Notes: a model not told the origin generated them from the letters alone. Counted from the stretch's first letter, positions 1 to 8,794 are shown. The stretch: DNA of 33,961 nt from Prevotella sp. (GCA_016281815.1 JAEEJK010000090.1:1-33961); one strand, 5' to 3'. A program made the numbers and translations.

Positions 1-102
1 GTTAAGATAACGTTGACTGAGCCACCCACAGGCAAGCGTAAGCAGTATGACAAGCAAGGGGAAGAAATGACCGGACAGAGCAGCGAGAGCCATCAAGCTT
101 GA
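1..102 (+). CDS. Possible C-terminal end of an upstream protein (partial)
   Basis: Reading from base 1, this frame is open for 33 codons and stops with TGA at 100-102; the other two forward frames stop almost at once. The tail is hydrophilic and charged (KITLTEPPTGKRKQYDK, then Gln/Ser/Glu-rich) and could be the C-terminus of a gene beginning before the window. It is too short to assign to a family, and chance openness cannot be excluded. Confidence 0.3.
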   Translation, partial: VKITLTEPPTGKRKQYDKQGEEMTGQSSESHQA

Positions 103-244
103 ATGAATGGCCGAGTCGCGAAGGACGAAGACGAAGTCAAATGGCGACGAATGGAATAAATAATAGATAATTCAAGTTTCGGGAGTTGGCTTAGGAGTTC
201 TCTGTAGCAGAGCGTCCAAGGTCTGACGACTTTGGCCGAGCGTA

Positions 245-454
245 GGAGTCTGGGAGTTTAGGAGTGTGGACATTAGTTCCGATTCCAGAAATCCTAGAAA
301 AAAGAGCGGGAAAGCCTATTGTCCAGACTCCCAAACTCCCAGACTCCCAAACTCCCAAACTCCTAAACTCCCAAACTCCTAAACTCCCAAACTCCTAAAC
401 TCCCAAACTCCCAATCTCCTAACTCCCAAACTCCTAAACTCCTAAACTCCTAAA
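245..454. repeat. Inverted repeat with minisatellite arm (AAACTCCC/AAACTCCT units)
   Basis: Bases 245-276 and 316-347 form an imperfect inverted repeat of 32 bp (about 29 matches) whose inner ends are GGACATTAG and CTATTGTCC, separated by a 39-nt loop. The right arm runs on as a tandem array of 8-bp AAACTCCC/AAACTCCT units to about 454, just before folC. Related copies lie at about 28296-28412 and 32134-32190, so this is an interspersed family rather than a local expansion. The rest of 103-468 holds no recognisable gene. Confidence 0.8.
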
Positions 455-468
455 TTCCTCACAACTTG

Positions 469-1767
469 ATGGACTATCAGCAGACGGTGCAATACCTATA
501 CGACAGCACCCCGGTCTTTGAGAAGATCGGGGTGGGTGCATATAAGGAAGGCCTGTCCACCACGCTGGCTCTCGATGAGCATCTGGGGCATCCCCATCGC
601 CATTTTGCCTCCATCCACGTGGCAGGCACCAACGGAAAGGGTTCGGTGTCGCATACCCTCGCATCCATTCTGCAACAGTCAGGCAAGCGCGTGGGTCTGT
701 TCACCTCTCCCCATCTGGTGGATTTCCGTGAGCGCATCCGTGTCAACGGCGAGTGTGTCAGTGAAGAGTTTGTCGTGGACTTCGTTAAACAGCACCGTCA
801 TTTCTTTGAGCCCCTGCACCCCTCGTTCTTCGAACTGACCACCGCCATGGCGTTTGACTATTTCGCCCGCCAGCACGTCGATATCGCAGTCATCGAAGTG
901 GGGCTGGGCGGTCGGCTCGACTGCACCAACATCATCACCCCCCTGCTCTCCATCATCACCAACATCAGCCTCGACCACACTCAATTGCTGGGCAACACAT
1001 TGGCTGCCATCGCCAACGAAAAGGCCGGAATCATCAAGCCCGGCATTCCCGTGATTATCGGAGAGACCAACGAAGAGACCCGGCCTGTGTTCGAGCAGAA
1101 AGCGGAGGAAGTCGGCGCTCCCATCATATTTGCAGAGGACCATCCCATTGTGGAGCACATGAGCGAAGAGCCCAACAACGGCAACATGTATTTCACCCGC
1201 AAATATGGCTATATCAGAGGACAACTTGGCGGCAACTACCAACTAAGGAACGCCAACACCATCCTGACAGCCGTGGAGAAGTTGCGTGAGACGACGCCAT
1301 TCTTCGTGACCACCGATGACATCAAACTGGGCTTCGCCGACGTATGCCGTTCCACGGGACTGATGGGACGCTGGCAACGACTCCGGGAACACCCCACCGT
1401 GATCTGCGACACCGGGCACAACGTGGGCGGATGGCAGTATCTTTCCCAACAAATCAAAGCCCAGGAGTGCCGCCATCTGCGCATTGTCTTCGGCATGGTG
1501 GACGACAAGGACATCCGCACCGTCATGGCGATGCTCCCCAAAGAGGCAAGCCTTTATTTCACGAAAGCAGACTGCAAACGAGCCATCCCAGAGACAACCG
1601 TTCAGGAGATCGGGCAAAGCCTGGGACTGTCAGGAACCGCCTACCCCACCGTCGCCGAGGCTTACGACGCCGCACTTGGCGACGCCTCCGAAGACGACTT
1701 TATTTTCGTGGGAGGCAGCAGTTATGTAGTGGCAGATTTGCTGGCAAGCCGGATTAATTGTTTTTAA
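469..1767 (+). CDS. folC: Bifunctional folylpolyglutamate synthase / dihydrofolate synthase
   Basis: This is a cytoplasmic Mur-ligase-family enzyme that adds glutamate to dihydropteroate and to reduced folates using ATP. The 432-residue length is usual for FolC. Visible motifs are the P-loop GTNGKGS at residues 53-59, the TSPHLVDFRERIRVNG segment after it, GLGGRLDCTN at about 145-154, and DTGHNVGG at about 314-321 in the C-terminal domain. I start at the ATG at 469; an in-frame TTG lies directly upstream at 466, and no clear Shine-Dalgarno site separates the two. The gene is preceded by a repeat array with no visible promoter, and is followed by a spacer with the galactose-operon promoter, so it appears to be a separate unit. 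Confidence 0.95.
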   Translation: MDYQQTVQYLYDSTPVFEKIGVGAYKEGLSTTLALDEHLGHPHRHFASIHVAGTNGKGSVSHTLASILQQSGKRVGLFTSPHLVDFRERIRVNGECVSEEFVVDFVKQHRHFFEPLHPSFFELTTAMAFDYFARQHVDIAVIEVGLGGRLDCTNIITPLLSIITNISLDHTQLLGNTLAAIANEKAGIIKPGIPVIIGETNEETRPVFEQKAEEVGAPIIFAEDHPIVEHMSEEPNNGNMYFTRKYGYIRGQLGGNYQLRNANTILTAVEKLRETTPFFVTTDDIKLGFADVCRSTGLMGRWQRLREHPTVICDTGHNVGGWQYLSQQIKAQECRHLRIVFGMVDDKDIRTVMAMLPKEASLYFTKADCKRAIPETTVQEIGQSLGLSGTAYPTVAEAYDAALGDASEDDFIFVGGSSYVVADLLASRINCF

Positions 1768-1799
1768 CAATATCAAAAAAACACTTTTTCCTTGTTTCC

Positions 1800-1831
1800 T
1801 TTGCTATTCTCATGTTTTTTTAGTTATTTTG
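1800..1831 (+). promoter_or_regulatory. Bacteroidota-type promoter of the galactose operon
   Basis: TTTG at 1800-1803 and TTATTTTG at 1824-1831 (7 of 8 matches to TAnnTTTG) are separated by exactly 20 bp. This places transcription start near 1838, about 25 nt before the epimerase ATG. No other promoter-like pair was seen between here and galK. Confidence 0.65.
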
Positions 1832-1850
1832 TACCCACATAGTAACTAAA
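1819..1850. promoter_or_regulatory. Inverted repeat across the -7 box (candidate operator)
   Basis: TTTAGTTA at 1819-1826 is mirrored by TAACTAAA at 1843-1850, with a 16-nt centre. The arms overlap the -7 element and flank the expected start site, which is where a repressor of the galactose operon would be expected to bind. The binding protein is unknown; the symmetry may be coincidental in AT-rich DNA. Confidence 0.35.
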
Positions 1851-1862
1851 ACCTTTATTATT

Positions 1863-2948
1863 ATGAATACGGAAACAGAAAACCTCTGTGGCCTGAGAAG
1901 AGAGAACTTCCAGACCACTATCAATGGAAAAAACACAGATTTGTTTATCCTTAAAAACAGCCTTGGGAATGAGGTAGCCATCACCAACTATGGTGGCGCC
2001 ATTGTGGGCATCATGGTACCCGACCGCGACGGCAACTATGCCAATGTCATCCAAGGCTACAACAGTATTAAAGAAGCGCTTGAATCCCCCCAACCTTTCT
2101 TATCGACGCTCATCGGCCGATACGGCAACCGCATCTGCCACGGACAATTCCGTCTGCGCGGCAAAGACTATCAGTTGGCCATCAACAATGGTGTGAACGC
2201 ACTCCATGGCGGTCCAAAGGGATTCCACGCCCGTGTATGGGATGCCATCCAGATGAACGAGCAGACATTGGTGCTCGAACTCATCTCCGCCTATGGCGAG
2301 GAAGGCTACACCGGCGAAGTGAAGGTGACGGTGGTCTATACCTGGACCAACGAGAACGAACTGATGATTGAATATCTGGCCACGACCAACAAGATGACCA
2401 TCATCAACCTGACGAACCATGGATTCTTCAGTCTGGCCGGCATCGCTGACCCCACCCCCACCATTGAGGATCTGGAGTGCGAGATCAACGCCGACTACTA
2501 CCTGCCCATCGATGAGACATCGATCCCCACAGGTGAGATCCGTTTCGTGAAGGATACCCCGTTCGACTTCCGCACCGCCAAGCCCATCGGCCAGGACATC
2601 GACGCCGACAACGAGCAAATCCGCAACGGTTCGGGCTACGACCACTGCTATGTGCTCAACAAGAAAGAGGAAGGCGAACTGAGTTTCGCAGCACGTATCT
2701 ACGACCCGAAGAGCGGCCGCACAATGGACGTCTATACCACAGAGCCCGGTGTGCAAGTCTATACCGACAACTTCGGCCAAGGCGAGAAGGGCCAGAATGG
2801 TGCCACCTTCCCCCGCCGCAGTGCCATCTGCTTCGAAGCCCAGCACTTCCCCGACACTCCCAACCATCCCTATTTCCCCTCCGTGGTCCTGAAACCCGGA
2901 CGCCGCTACAAACAAAAGACCGTCTATCAGTTTGGCGTAAGGAAATAG
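1863..2948 (+). CDS. galM: Aldose 1-epimerase (mutarotase), cytoplasmic form
   Basis: It interconverts alpha and beta anomers of galactose and other aldoses and feeds alpha-D-galactose to galactokinase. The 361-residue protein has no signal peptide, so it should act in the cytoplasm. The expected catalytic set is present: His115 in NALHGG, His186 in NLTNHGFF (general acid) and Glu294 in TTEPGVQVYT (general base), with IGRYGNRI and GYDHCY as family landmarks. It is the first gene of a galM-permease-galK operon, 25 nt behind a good promoter. A second, lipoprotein mutarotase heads the next operon at 5830, so this one is probably the intracellular partner of GalK. Confidence 0.92.
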   Translation: MNTETENLCGLRRENFQTTINGKNTDLFILKNSLGNEVAITNYGGAIVGIMVPDRDGNYANVIQGYNSIKEALESPQPFLSTLIGRYGNRICHGQFRLRGKDYQLAINNGVNALHGGPKGFHARVWDAIQMNEQTLVLELISAYGEEGYTGEVKVTVVYTWTNENELMIEYLATTNKMTIINLTNHGFFSLAGIADPTPTIEDLECEINADYYLPIDETSIPTGEIRFVKDTPFDFRTAKPIGQDIDADNEQIRNGSGYDHCYVLNKKEEGELSFAARIYDPKSGRTMDVYTTEPGVQVYTDNFGQGEKGQNGATFPRRSAICFEAQHFPDTPNHPYFPSVVLKPGRRYKQKTVYQFGVRK

Positions 2949-2970
2949 AAAGCCCCATACCCCATCCGAT

Positions 2971-3010
2971 GCTGTTGGCCATTTGAGCCTTTGCCCGAAT
3001 GGCCAACAGC
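2971..3010 (+). other. Intercistronic 13-bp hairpin between galM and permease
   Basis: GCTGTTGGCCATT at 2971-2983 and AATGGCCAACAGC at 2998-3010 are perfect reverse complements around a 14-nt loop. No T-tract follows, so this is more likely an mRNA-processing or stability element than a terminator. It spans an in-frame ATG at 2999, which argues that the permease starts downstream at 3056. Confidence 0.75.
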
Positions 3011-3055
3011 CAAGATGGACAATCACCGAGAAAAAAGTCTAACAATACTACAACA

Positions 3056-4378
3056 ATGAGCAAAAAACAACAAAATGGAAGCGTCATCGCTATTGTGACG
3101 ATGTTCTTCCTCTATGCAATGATTTCCTTCGTCACCAACCTCGGTGCCCCCATCGGTGTCATCTGGAAGAACCAGCCTGAGATCGGTGGCAGCAACGTGC
3201 TTGGCATCATGGGTAACTTCATGAACTTCTTCGCCTATCTGTTCATGGGTATCCCCGCCGGCAAGATGCTGACCAAGGTAGGTTACAAGAAGACCGCCCT
3301 CATCGGTATCGCCGTTGGTTTCTTCGGAGTTCTCATCCAATACCTCTCCGGATTCTCTGGTGGTATCCCCGGATTCTGCATTTACCTGCTGGGAGCCTTC
3401 ATCTCCGGTTTCTCCGTATGTATCCTCAACACCGTTGTCAACCCGATGCTCAACCTGCTCGGCGGCGGCGGCAACCGTGGCAACCAACTCAACATGATCG
3501 GTGGCACGCTGAACTCCCTCTCTGGCACGATGACCCCGATGCTGGTGGGTGCTCTCATCGGCACCGTGACCGCCTCGACAAAGATGGCCGACGTCAATTT
3601 GGTGATGTTCATCGCAATGGCAGTCTTTGCATGTGCATTCTTCATCCTGCTCTTCATCCCGATTGAGGATCCCGAAATGGGCAAGGTGACCGCAGACACC
3701 GTCTTCGAGCACTCACCCTGGTCCTTCCGCCATACCCTGCTGGGTGTGATCGCCATCTTCGTCTATGTGGGCGTAGAGGTAGGCATCCCCGGTGGACTGA
3801 ACTTCTATCTGTCTGACACCTCAGCAAAAGGTGCATGGGTGAATCCTGAGACCGTGCTGAATGCCGCCACCATCGGTGGTGCCGTAGCCGCCATGTACTG
3901 GTTGCTCATGCTGGTGGGACGTCTGGTTTCAAGTGCCATTGCCGGTAAGGTTTCTTCCCGTCAGATGATGCTTTGCACCACGACCGTAGCCATGATCCTG
4001 ATTGTGGCAGCCATGCTGACTCCCAAATCAGTAACTGTGAGCATGCCTTTGGTAAAGATTCTGGATGGCACTGTTGAGATGATCACCGTGCCCATGAGTG
4101 CGTTGCTGCTTGTCCTCTGCGGACTCTGCACATCTGTGATGTGGGCATCCATCTTCAATCTCGCCACAGAGGGCCTGGGCAAATATACAGCCCAAGCATC
4201 CGGCATCTTCATGATGATGGTTGTCGGTGGCGGTGTCTTGCCAGTCGTGCAGAATTTCTTCGCTGATTTCATGGGCTACATGCCAAGTTACTTTGTCTAT
4301 CTGCTCGCCGTGGCATATATGTTCTACTATGCCCTCGTCGGCTGCAAGAATGTCAATAAAGATATACCAGTGGACTAA
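3056..4378 (+). CDS. FHS-family glucose/galactose permease (MFS)
   Basis: This is an inner-membrane major-facilitator permease of the fucose-galactose-glucose:H+ symporter type, expected to import galactose and/or glucose. The 440 residues are strongly hydrophobic with about 12 membrane segments. The N-terminus (MSKKQQNGSVIAIVTMFFL) leads directly into the first helix, and a glycine-rich NLLGGGGNRGNQLN stretch in the N-terminal half resembles the FucP/GluP group. I start at 3056 because the upstream in-frame ATG at 2999 lies inside a hairpin and would add a polar extension. Its position between galM and galK supports galactose as a physiological substrate; specificity cannot be read from sequence alone. 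Confidence 0.85.
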   Translation: MSKKQQNGSVIAIVTMFFLYAMISFVTNLGAPIGVIWKNQPEIGGSNVLGIMGNFMNFFAYLFMGIPAGKMLTKVGYKKTALIGIAVGFFGVLIQYLSGFSGGIPGFCIYLLGAFISGFSVCILNTVVNPMLNLLGGGGNRGNQLNMIGGTLNSLSGTMTPMLVGALIGTVTASTKMADVNLVMFIAMAVFACAFFILLFIPIEDPEMGKVTADTVFEHSPWSFRHTLLGVIAIFVYVGVEVGIPGGLNFYLSDTSAKGAWVNPETVLNAATIGGAVAAMYWLLMLVGRLVSSAIAGKVSSRQMMLCTTTVAMILIVAAMLTPKSVTVSMPLVKILDGTVEMITVPMSALLLVLCGLCTSVMWASIFNLATEGLGKYTAQASGIFMMMVVGGGVLPVVQNFFADFMGYMPSYFVYLLAVAYMFYYALVGCKNVNKDIPVD

Positions 4379-4380
4379 GA

Positions 4381-4452
4381 TCTAGAAAAACTAGAGAATC
4401 TAGAAGATCTAGAGAATCTAGAAAATCTAGAGTATCTAGTAATCCTAGAGAA
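4381..4452. repeat. Tandem array of eight 9-bp TCTAGA-containing units
   Basis: Eight consecutive 9-bp units (TCTAGA plus three mostly purine bases; three units are degenerate) fill most of the permease-galK spacer, starting 2 nt after the stop codon. Each unit contains the palindrome TCTAGA. A six-unit copy of the same array lies before araA at 10323-10376. CTAG is generally scarce in bacterial DNA, so the clustering is striking. Confidence 0.9.
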
Positions 4453-4481
4453 AAAAACTATAAAAACTCAAAACTAAAATC

Positions 4482-5645
4482 ATGGACATCGAATTTGTAA
4501 GAAGCCGTTTCATCAAGCATTTTGATGGTCAGACAGGCAACATCTATCACTCACCCGGACGTATCAACCTCATCGGCGAGCACACCGACTATAATGGTGG
4601 TTTCGTGTTCCCCGGCGCAGTGGACTGCGGCATCATGGCAGAAATGCGCCCCAATGGGACAGAGAGCACCATCCGCGCCTATTCCATCGACCTGAAGGAC
4701 CGTGTGGACTTTGACTTCCACGACGGTCAGGGTCCCCGTGCCACCTGGGCACGTTTCATCTATGGCATGGCACTCGAGATGGAAGCCCTCGGTGTGCCCG
4801 TGAAGGGTTTCAACATTGCCTTTGCCGGTGATGTGCCCCTTGGAGCCGGCATGTCGTCATCCGCAGCCATGGAGAGTTGTTTCGGTTGTGGTCTGAATGA
4901 CCTTTTCGGCGAGAACAAAGTATCGAAATGGGACATTGCCCTTGCCGGTCAGGCCACAGAGCACAAGTATATCGGTGTGAACTGCGGTATCATGGACCAG
5001 TTTGCCAGCGTCTTCGGCAAAGCAGGTCATCTCATGCGCCTCGACTGCCGTTCCCGCGAGTTTGAGTATTTCCCCTTCAACCCCGTGGGCTACAAACTCG
5101 TGCTGCTCAATTCATGCGTGAAGCATGAGTTGGTAGGTTCGCCCTACAACGACCGCCGCAACTCCTGTGAGAACGTGGTGAAGCATATCGCTGCCCGCCA
5201 TCCGGAAGGAAAGTTCGAGACCCTGCGCGACTGCACCTGGGAGCAACTGGAGGAAGTACGTGCCGAGGTTGGCGAAGAGGACTACACCCGCGCCCACTTT
5301 GTGCTGGGTGAGAAAGACCGTGTGCTGGCCGTCTGCGACGCCCTTGTTGCCGGAGACTACGAGACTGTAGGCAAGAAGATGTATGAGACCCATGAGGGAC
5401 TCAGCAAGGAATATGAGGTGAGTTGCGAGGAACTCGACTTCCTCAACGACATCGCCAAGGCCAACGGCGTGACCGGAAGCCGTATCATGGGCGGCGGATT
5501 CGGTGGCTGCACCATCAACCTGGTGAAGGATGAACTCTATGATGCATTCATCGCTGACGCCAAGAAGAAATACTTCGAGAAATACGGCAAGGAGCCAAAG
5601 GTCATCGACGTGGTGATCGGTGATGGCTCACGCAAGATTTGCTAA
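4482..5645 (+). CDS. galK: Galactokinase
   Basis: It phosphorylates alpha-D-galactose to galactose-1-phosphate with ATP, the entry step of the Leloir pathway, in the cytoplasm. It is a 387-residue GHMP kinase with all motifs in order: galactokinase signature PGRINLIGEHTDYNGG (Glu33, His34 and Asp36 lie in it), ATP loop GAGMSSSAA at about 121-129, the probable catalytic Asp172 in CGIMDQF, and C-terminal GGGFGGC at about 337-343. It closes the galM-permease-galK operon and is followed by a strong terminator. galT and galE are not in this window, so the rest of the pathway must be encoded elsewhere. Confidence 0.96.
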   Translation: MDIEFVRSRFIKHFDGQTGNIYHSPGRINLIGEHTDYNGGFVFPGAVDCGIMAEMRPNGTESTIRAYSIDLKDRVDFDFHDGQGPRATWARFIYGMALEMEALGVPVKGFNIAFAGDVPLGAGMSSSAAMESCFGCGLNDLFGENKVSKWDIALAGQATEHKYIGVNCGIMDQFASVFGKAGHLMRLDCRSREFEYFPFNPVGYKLVLLNSCVKHELVGSPYNDRRNSCENVVKHIAARHPEGKFETLRDCTWEQLEEVRAEVGEEDYTRAHFVLGEKDRVLAVCDALVAGDYETVGKKMYETHEGLSKEYEVSCEELDFLNDIAKANGVTGSRIMGGGFGGCTINLVKDELYDAFIADAKKKYFEKYGKEPKVIDVVIGDGSRKIC

Positions 5646-5662
5646 TTGATTCCAACCCATTA

Positions 5663-5709
5663 AAATCGGCGGGAAAAACGCTCAAAAAGGCGATTTTTCC
5701 CGCCGATTT
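5663..5709 (+). terminator. Rho-independent terminator of the galactose operon
   Basis: AAATCGGCGGGAAAAA and its near-perfect reverse complement form a long stem around a short loop (which itself has CGC/GCG pairing), starting 17 nt after the galK stop. The A-rich left and T-rich right flanks make it bidirectional in form. Confidence 0.85.
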
Positions 5710-5717
5710 CATAATTT

Positions 5718-5734
5718 AGTGTAAAAATTACACT
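5718..5734. promoter_or_regulatory. 17-bp perfect palindrome, candidate AraR operator
   Basis: AGTGTAAAAATTACACT is a perfect inverted repeat (7-bp arms, 3-bp centre). It ends 25 bp before the -33 box of the arabinose-operon promoter. The operon encodes its own Nudix-type AraR, and such NrtR-family regulators bind palindromes, so this is the best operator candidate in the window. A location upstream of the -33 box would suit an activator, or a repressor that binds at more than one site. I could not compare it with a published motif. Confidence 0.55.
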
Positions 5735-5759
5735 TTTTTGAAAATTACATTCAATATTA

Positions 5760-5791
5760 TTTGGTGGTTTCATCTAATAATTGTATCTTTA
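5760..5791 (+). promoter_or_regulatory. Promoter of the arabinose operon
   Basis: TTTG at 5760-5763 and TATCTTTA at 5784-5791 (7 of 8 matches to TAnnTTTG) are 20 bp apart. Transcription would begin near 5798, leaving a leader of about 32 nt before the lipoprotein mutarotase. This placement also excludes the in-frame TTG at 5761 as a start codon. Confidence 0.7.
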
Positions 5792-5829
5792 CACCCAAAA
5801 TCATATCAACTACAATCAACAATTCAATT

Positions 5830-7008
5830 ATGAAAAACTTCAAAGGTTTAATTTTAGGAACAGGCGTGGCCATTGCCATGCTTTCAGCCTGTACGAAAGG
5901 CAATGAGACAGTCCTCACCAAGTCGAATCTCGACCCGGCCAAGTTTGACACCATCATCAGCGAGAAACCGGTGAAACTTTATGTGCTGACCAACGAAAAC
6001 GGCATGGAAGCCTGCATCACCAACTACGGTGGCCGCATCGTGTCTCTGATGGTGCCCGACAAAGATGGCAAGTTCACCGATGTCGTCCTGGGTTATGACA
6101 ACATCGCACAGTATGCCGACACGCTCAACAGTCCCAGTGACTACGGCTCATCCGTCGGCCGCTATGCCAACCGAATCAACGATGGCAAGATCACCATCAA
6201 CGACACTGTCTACCAACTTCGCCAGAACGATACCGGCAACGGCGCCAAGCACAGTCTGCACGGCGGTGGCAACACCGGTTGGATGAACCAGGTGTACGAA
6301 GCAGAGCAGGTGGATGCCTCCACCCTGAAACTCACCCTCGTCGCTCCTGACGGAGAGAACGGCTTCCCCGGCACCGTGACCGCCACCACCACTTACAAGT
6401 TGACAGCCGACAACACGCTTGACATCACCTTTGAGGCTACCACCGACAAGGAGACCATCATCAACATGACCAACCACAACTATTATAACCTGAACGGTGA
6501 TTTCTCCCAGGAAGGAATGGACATGGTGCTCTATGTCAACGCCGACAACTTCACCCCGTCGGACGCATCCTACATGACCACCGGCAAGATTGAGCCTGTC
6601 GAGGGCACTCCCATGGACTTCCGTGAGCCCACAGCCATCGGAGAGAAGATGGACACCTCCTACGTCTATATCAAGAATGCCACTGGCTACGACCACAACT
6701 GGTGTCTGAACACCTATAAGGACGGCAAGGGCGACGACAACACCGTCTGCGCATCGCTCTACTCCCCCAAGACCGGCATCTTCATGGAGATGTACACCAA
6801 CGAGCCCGGCGTGCAGGTATACACCGGCAACTTCCAGGGCAACGGAGTTCCCGGCAAGTTCGGTGTGTTGTATCCGAAGCATGTGAGCGTGTGCCTCGAG
6901 AGCCAGAAATATCCTGACTCCCCCAACAAGAAGGACTGGGTGCAGCCCACGCTGAAACCCGGCGAGAAGTACTACAGCCACGCTGTATACAAGTTCTCCG
7001 TGAAATGA
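5830..7008 (+). CDS. Aldose 1-epimerase, predicted lipoprotein (AraM-like)
   Basis: It is a mutarotase of the GalM family, first gene of the arabinose operon. The N-terminus is a lipoprotein signal with lipobox LSAC and lipidated Cys21, so the enzyme should sit on a membrane facing the periplasm, unlike the cytoplasmic copy at 1863. Catalytic residues are kept: His144 in SLHGGG, His216 in NMTNHNYYN and Glu325 in TNEPGVQVYT. The mature protein is about 370 residues, normal for the family. Periplasmic mutarotation of L-arabinose or D-galactose released from polysaccharide would supply the anomer preferred by the symporter encoded 33 nt downstream. The ATG at 5830 is chosen because it begins the signal peptide. 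Confidence 0.9.
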   Translation: MKNFKGLILGTGVAIAMLSACTKGNETVLTKSNLDPAKFDTIISEKPVKLYVLTNENGMEACITNYGGRIVSLMVPDKDGKFTDVVLGYDNIAQYADTLNSPSDYGSSVGRYANRINDGKITINDTVYQLRQNDTGNGAKHSLHGGGNTGWMNQVYEAEQVDASTLKLTLVAPDGENGFPGTVTATTTYKLTADNTLDITFEATTDKETIINMTNHNYYNLNGDFSQEGMDMVLYVNADNFTPSDASYMTTGKIEPVEGTPMDFREPTAIGEKMDTSYVYIKNATGYDHNWCLNTYKDGKGDDNTVCASLYSPKTGIFMEMYTNEPGVQVYTGNFQGNGVPGKFGVLYPKHVSVCLESQKYPDSPNKKDWVQPTLKPGEKYYSHAVYKFSVK

Positions 7009-7041
7009 CATTAACAAACAACTTAAAACAATACAGACATC

Positions 7042-8787
7042 ATGAATTGGAGTTTAAATGAGTTTCAGTGGCTCGACTGGACGGTGCTGGCCGTCGGAGT
7101 CATTTGTATCGTGTGGGTGGTGTACCGCGCCATCAAGAAAGACAAGGAGAAGATGAAGGGCGCAGACAGCCAGGACTATCTTTTTGGTAAAGGTGAGCCT
7201 TGGTATGTGATTGGCGCTGCCATCTTCGCTGCTAACATTGGTTCGGAGCACCTGGTAGGCCTTGCCGGAACTGGTGCCAAGGACGGTGTGGGCATGGCCC
7301 ACTGGGAGATGCAGGGCTGGATGATCCTCATCCTCGGCTGGCTCTTCGTTCCTTTTTACCAGTTGCTCAACAACAAGATGGGCAAGATCATCACCATGCC
7401 CGACTTCCTGAAGTTCCGCTACACCCAACGCACCGGCTCCTGGCTGTCCATCATCACCTTGATTGCCTATGTGCTGACCAAGGTCAGTGTGACGGCCTTC
7501 ACCGGAGGTATCTTCTTTGAATACCTTCTGGGGCTGCCCTTCTGGTATGGTGCCATCGGTCTGATTGTCATCACTGCCGTTTTCACTGTCTTCGGCGGCA
7601 TGAAGGGTGTGATGACCCTCTCAGCCATCCAGACCCCGATCCTCATCATCGGTTCATTCCTGGTGCTATTCCTCGGACTCTCCATGCTCGGTGACGGCAG
7701 CATCACGAAAGGTTGGTCAGAGATGATGGCCGTCTGTAACCAGGCACACGACGGTTTCGGCACCACCCATATGTTCCACACGAACCCCAGCGATCCGATG
7801 TATCCGCAGTTCCCGGGTTATGTGGTATTCCTTGGCGCCTCGATCATCGGTTTCTGGTATTGGTGTACCGACCAGCACATCGTGCAACGTGTGCTCGGTC
7901 AGACCAAAGGTGAGGACAACAGCGTGGTGATGAAGCGTGCACGCCGCGGCACCATCTGCGCCGGCTACTTCAAACTGCTCCCCGTGTTCATGTTCCTCAT
8001 CCCCGGCATGGTGGCTTATGCCCTGTCGCTGAAGACTGGCAGCGGTATCGAGATGGACATCACCAACACCCACGACACTGACGGCGCCTTTGCCATGATG
8101 GTGAAGAACATTCTTCCCGCCGGTGTGAAAGGCATCGTGACCATCGGATTCATCTGCGCGCTCGTGGCTTCTCTCGCCGCCTTCTTCAACAGTTGCGCCA
8201 CCCTCTTCACCGAGGACTTCTACAAGCCAATGAAGAAAGGTATGAGCGAGGCTCACTATGTGCTCGTCGGCCGTATCGCCACCGTGGTGGTCGTTCTCCT
8301 CGGACTGGCATGGATGCCGATTATGATGGGCATGGGCAACCTCTACAGTTACCTGCAGGACATCCAGTCACTGATTGCTCCTGCCATGGTGGCCGTATTC
8401 ACCCTCGGCATCTTCTCCAAGAAGATTACTCCCAAGGCAGGTGAATGGGGCTTGATCGGCGGTTTCCTCATCGGTATGCTTCGTCTGGTGACCAACGTGC
8501 TCACCGAGTCGGGCAAAGCCACCATGACTGGTGGTTTCTGGGAGAACACAGCATGGTTCTGGCAGACCAACTGGCTTGTCTTCGAGTGCTGGCTGCTGGT
8601 GTTCATCGTCATCCTCATGGTCGTGGTGTCTTGCTTCACCCCCGCCCCATCCAAGGAGCAGGTGGAAGCCATCACATTCACTGGCAACTACAGGCAGCAA
8701 ATCAAAGATAGTTGGAGCATCGGAGACGTCATCGCCACTCTTGGTGTGATTGTCCTCTGCGGTTGCTTCTACGCCTATTTCTGGTAA
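7042..8787 (+). CDS. Sodium/sugar symporter (SSS family, SGLT-like)
   Basis: This is an inner-membrane sodium:solute symporter of 581 residues with roughly 14 hydrophobic segments, the usual size for SGLT-type transporters. Near the N-terminus, GAAIFAANIGSEHLVGLAG resembles the conserved first-core-helix region of this family, and WYWCTDQHIVQRVLGQTKGED is typical of the SGLT subgroup. It sits between a periplasmic mutarotase and AraR-AraD-AraA-AraB, so L-arabinose is the most likely substrate; galactose or glucose are alternatives because SGLT homologues are variable. It is probably cotranscribed with its neighbours. Confidence 0.88.
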   Translation: MNWSLNEFQWLDWTVLAVGVICIVWVVYRAIKKDKEKMKGADSQDYLFGKGEPWYVIGAAIFAANIGSEHLVGLAGTGAKDGVGMAHWEMQGWMILILGWLFVPFYQLLNNKMGKIITMPDFLKFRYTQRTGSWLSIITLIAYVLTKVSVTAFTGGIFFEYLLGLPFWYGAIGLIVITAVFTVFGGMKGVMTLSAIQTPILIIGSFLVLFLGLSMLGDGSITKGWSEMMAVCNQAHDGFGTTHMFHTNPSDPMYPQFPGYVVFLGASIIGFWYWCTDQHIVQRVLGQTKGEDNSVVMKRARRGTICAGYFKLLPVFMFLIPGMVAYALSLKTGSGIEMDITNTHDTDGAFAMMVKNILPAGVKGIVTIGFICALVASLAAFFNSCATLFTEDFYKPMKKGMSEAHYVLVGRIATVVVVLLGLAWMPIMMGMGNLYSYLQDIQSLIAPAMVAVFTLGIFSKKITPKAGEWGLIGGFLIGMLRLVTNVLTESGKATMTGGFWENTAWFWQTNWLVFECWLLVFIVILMVVVSCFTPAPSKEQVEAITFTGNYRQQIKDSWSIGDVIATLGVIVLCGCFYAYFW

Positions 8788-8794
8788 ACTGACA

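Noticed and set aside
2100..3026. Other long antisense frames (also 10399-11430 minus, 24822-25793 plus, 29570-30325 minus)
   Set aside because: All lie opposite well-supported genes, encode Val/His/Gly-rich low-information products, and lack promoters or signal sequences.
2999..3055. N-terminal extension of the permease
   Set aside because: The ATG lies inside a perfect intercistronic hairpin and the added residues are polar and unlike the family.
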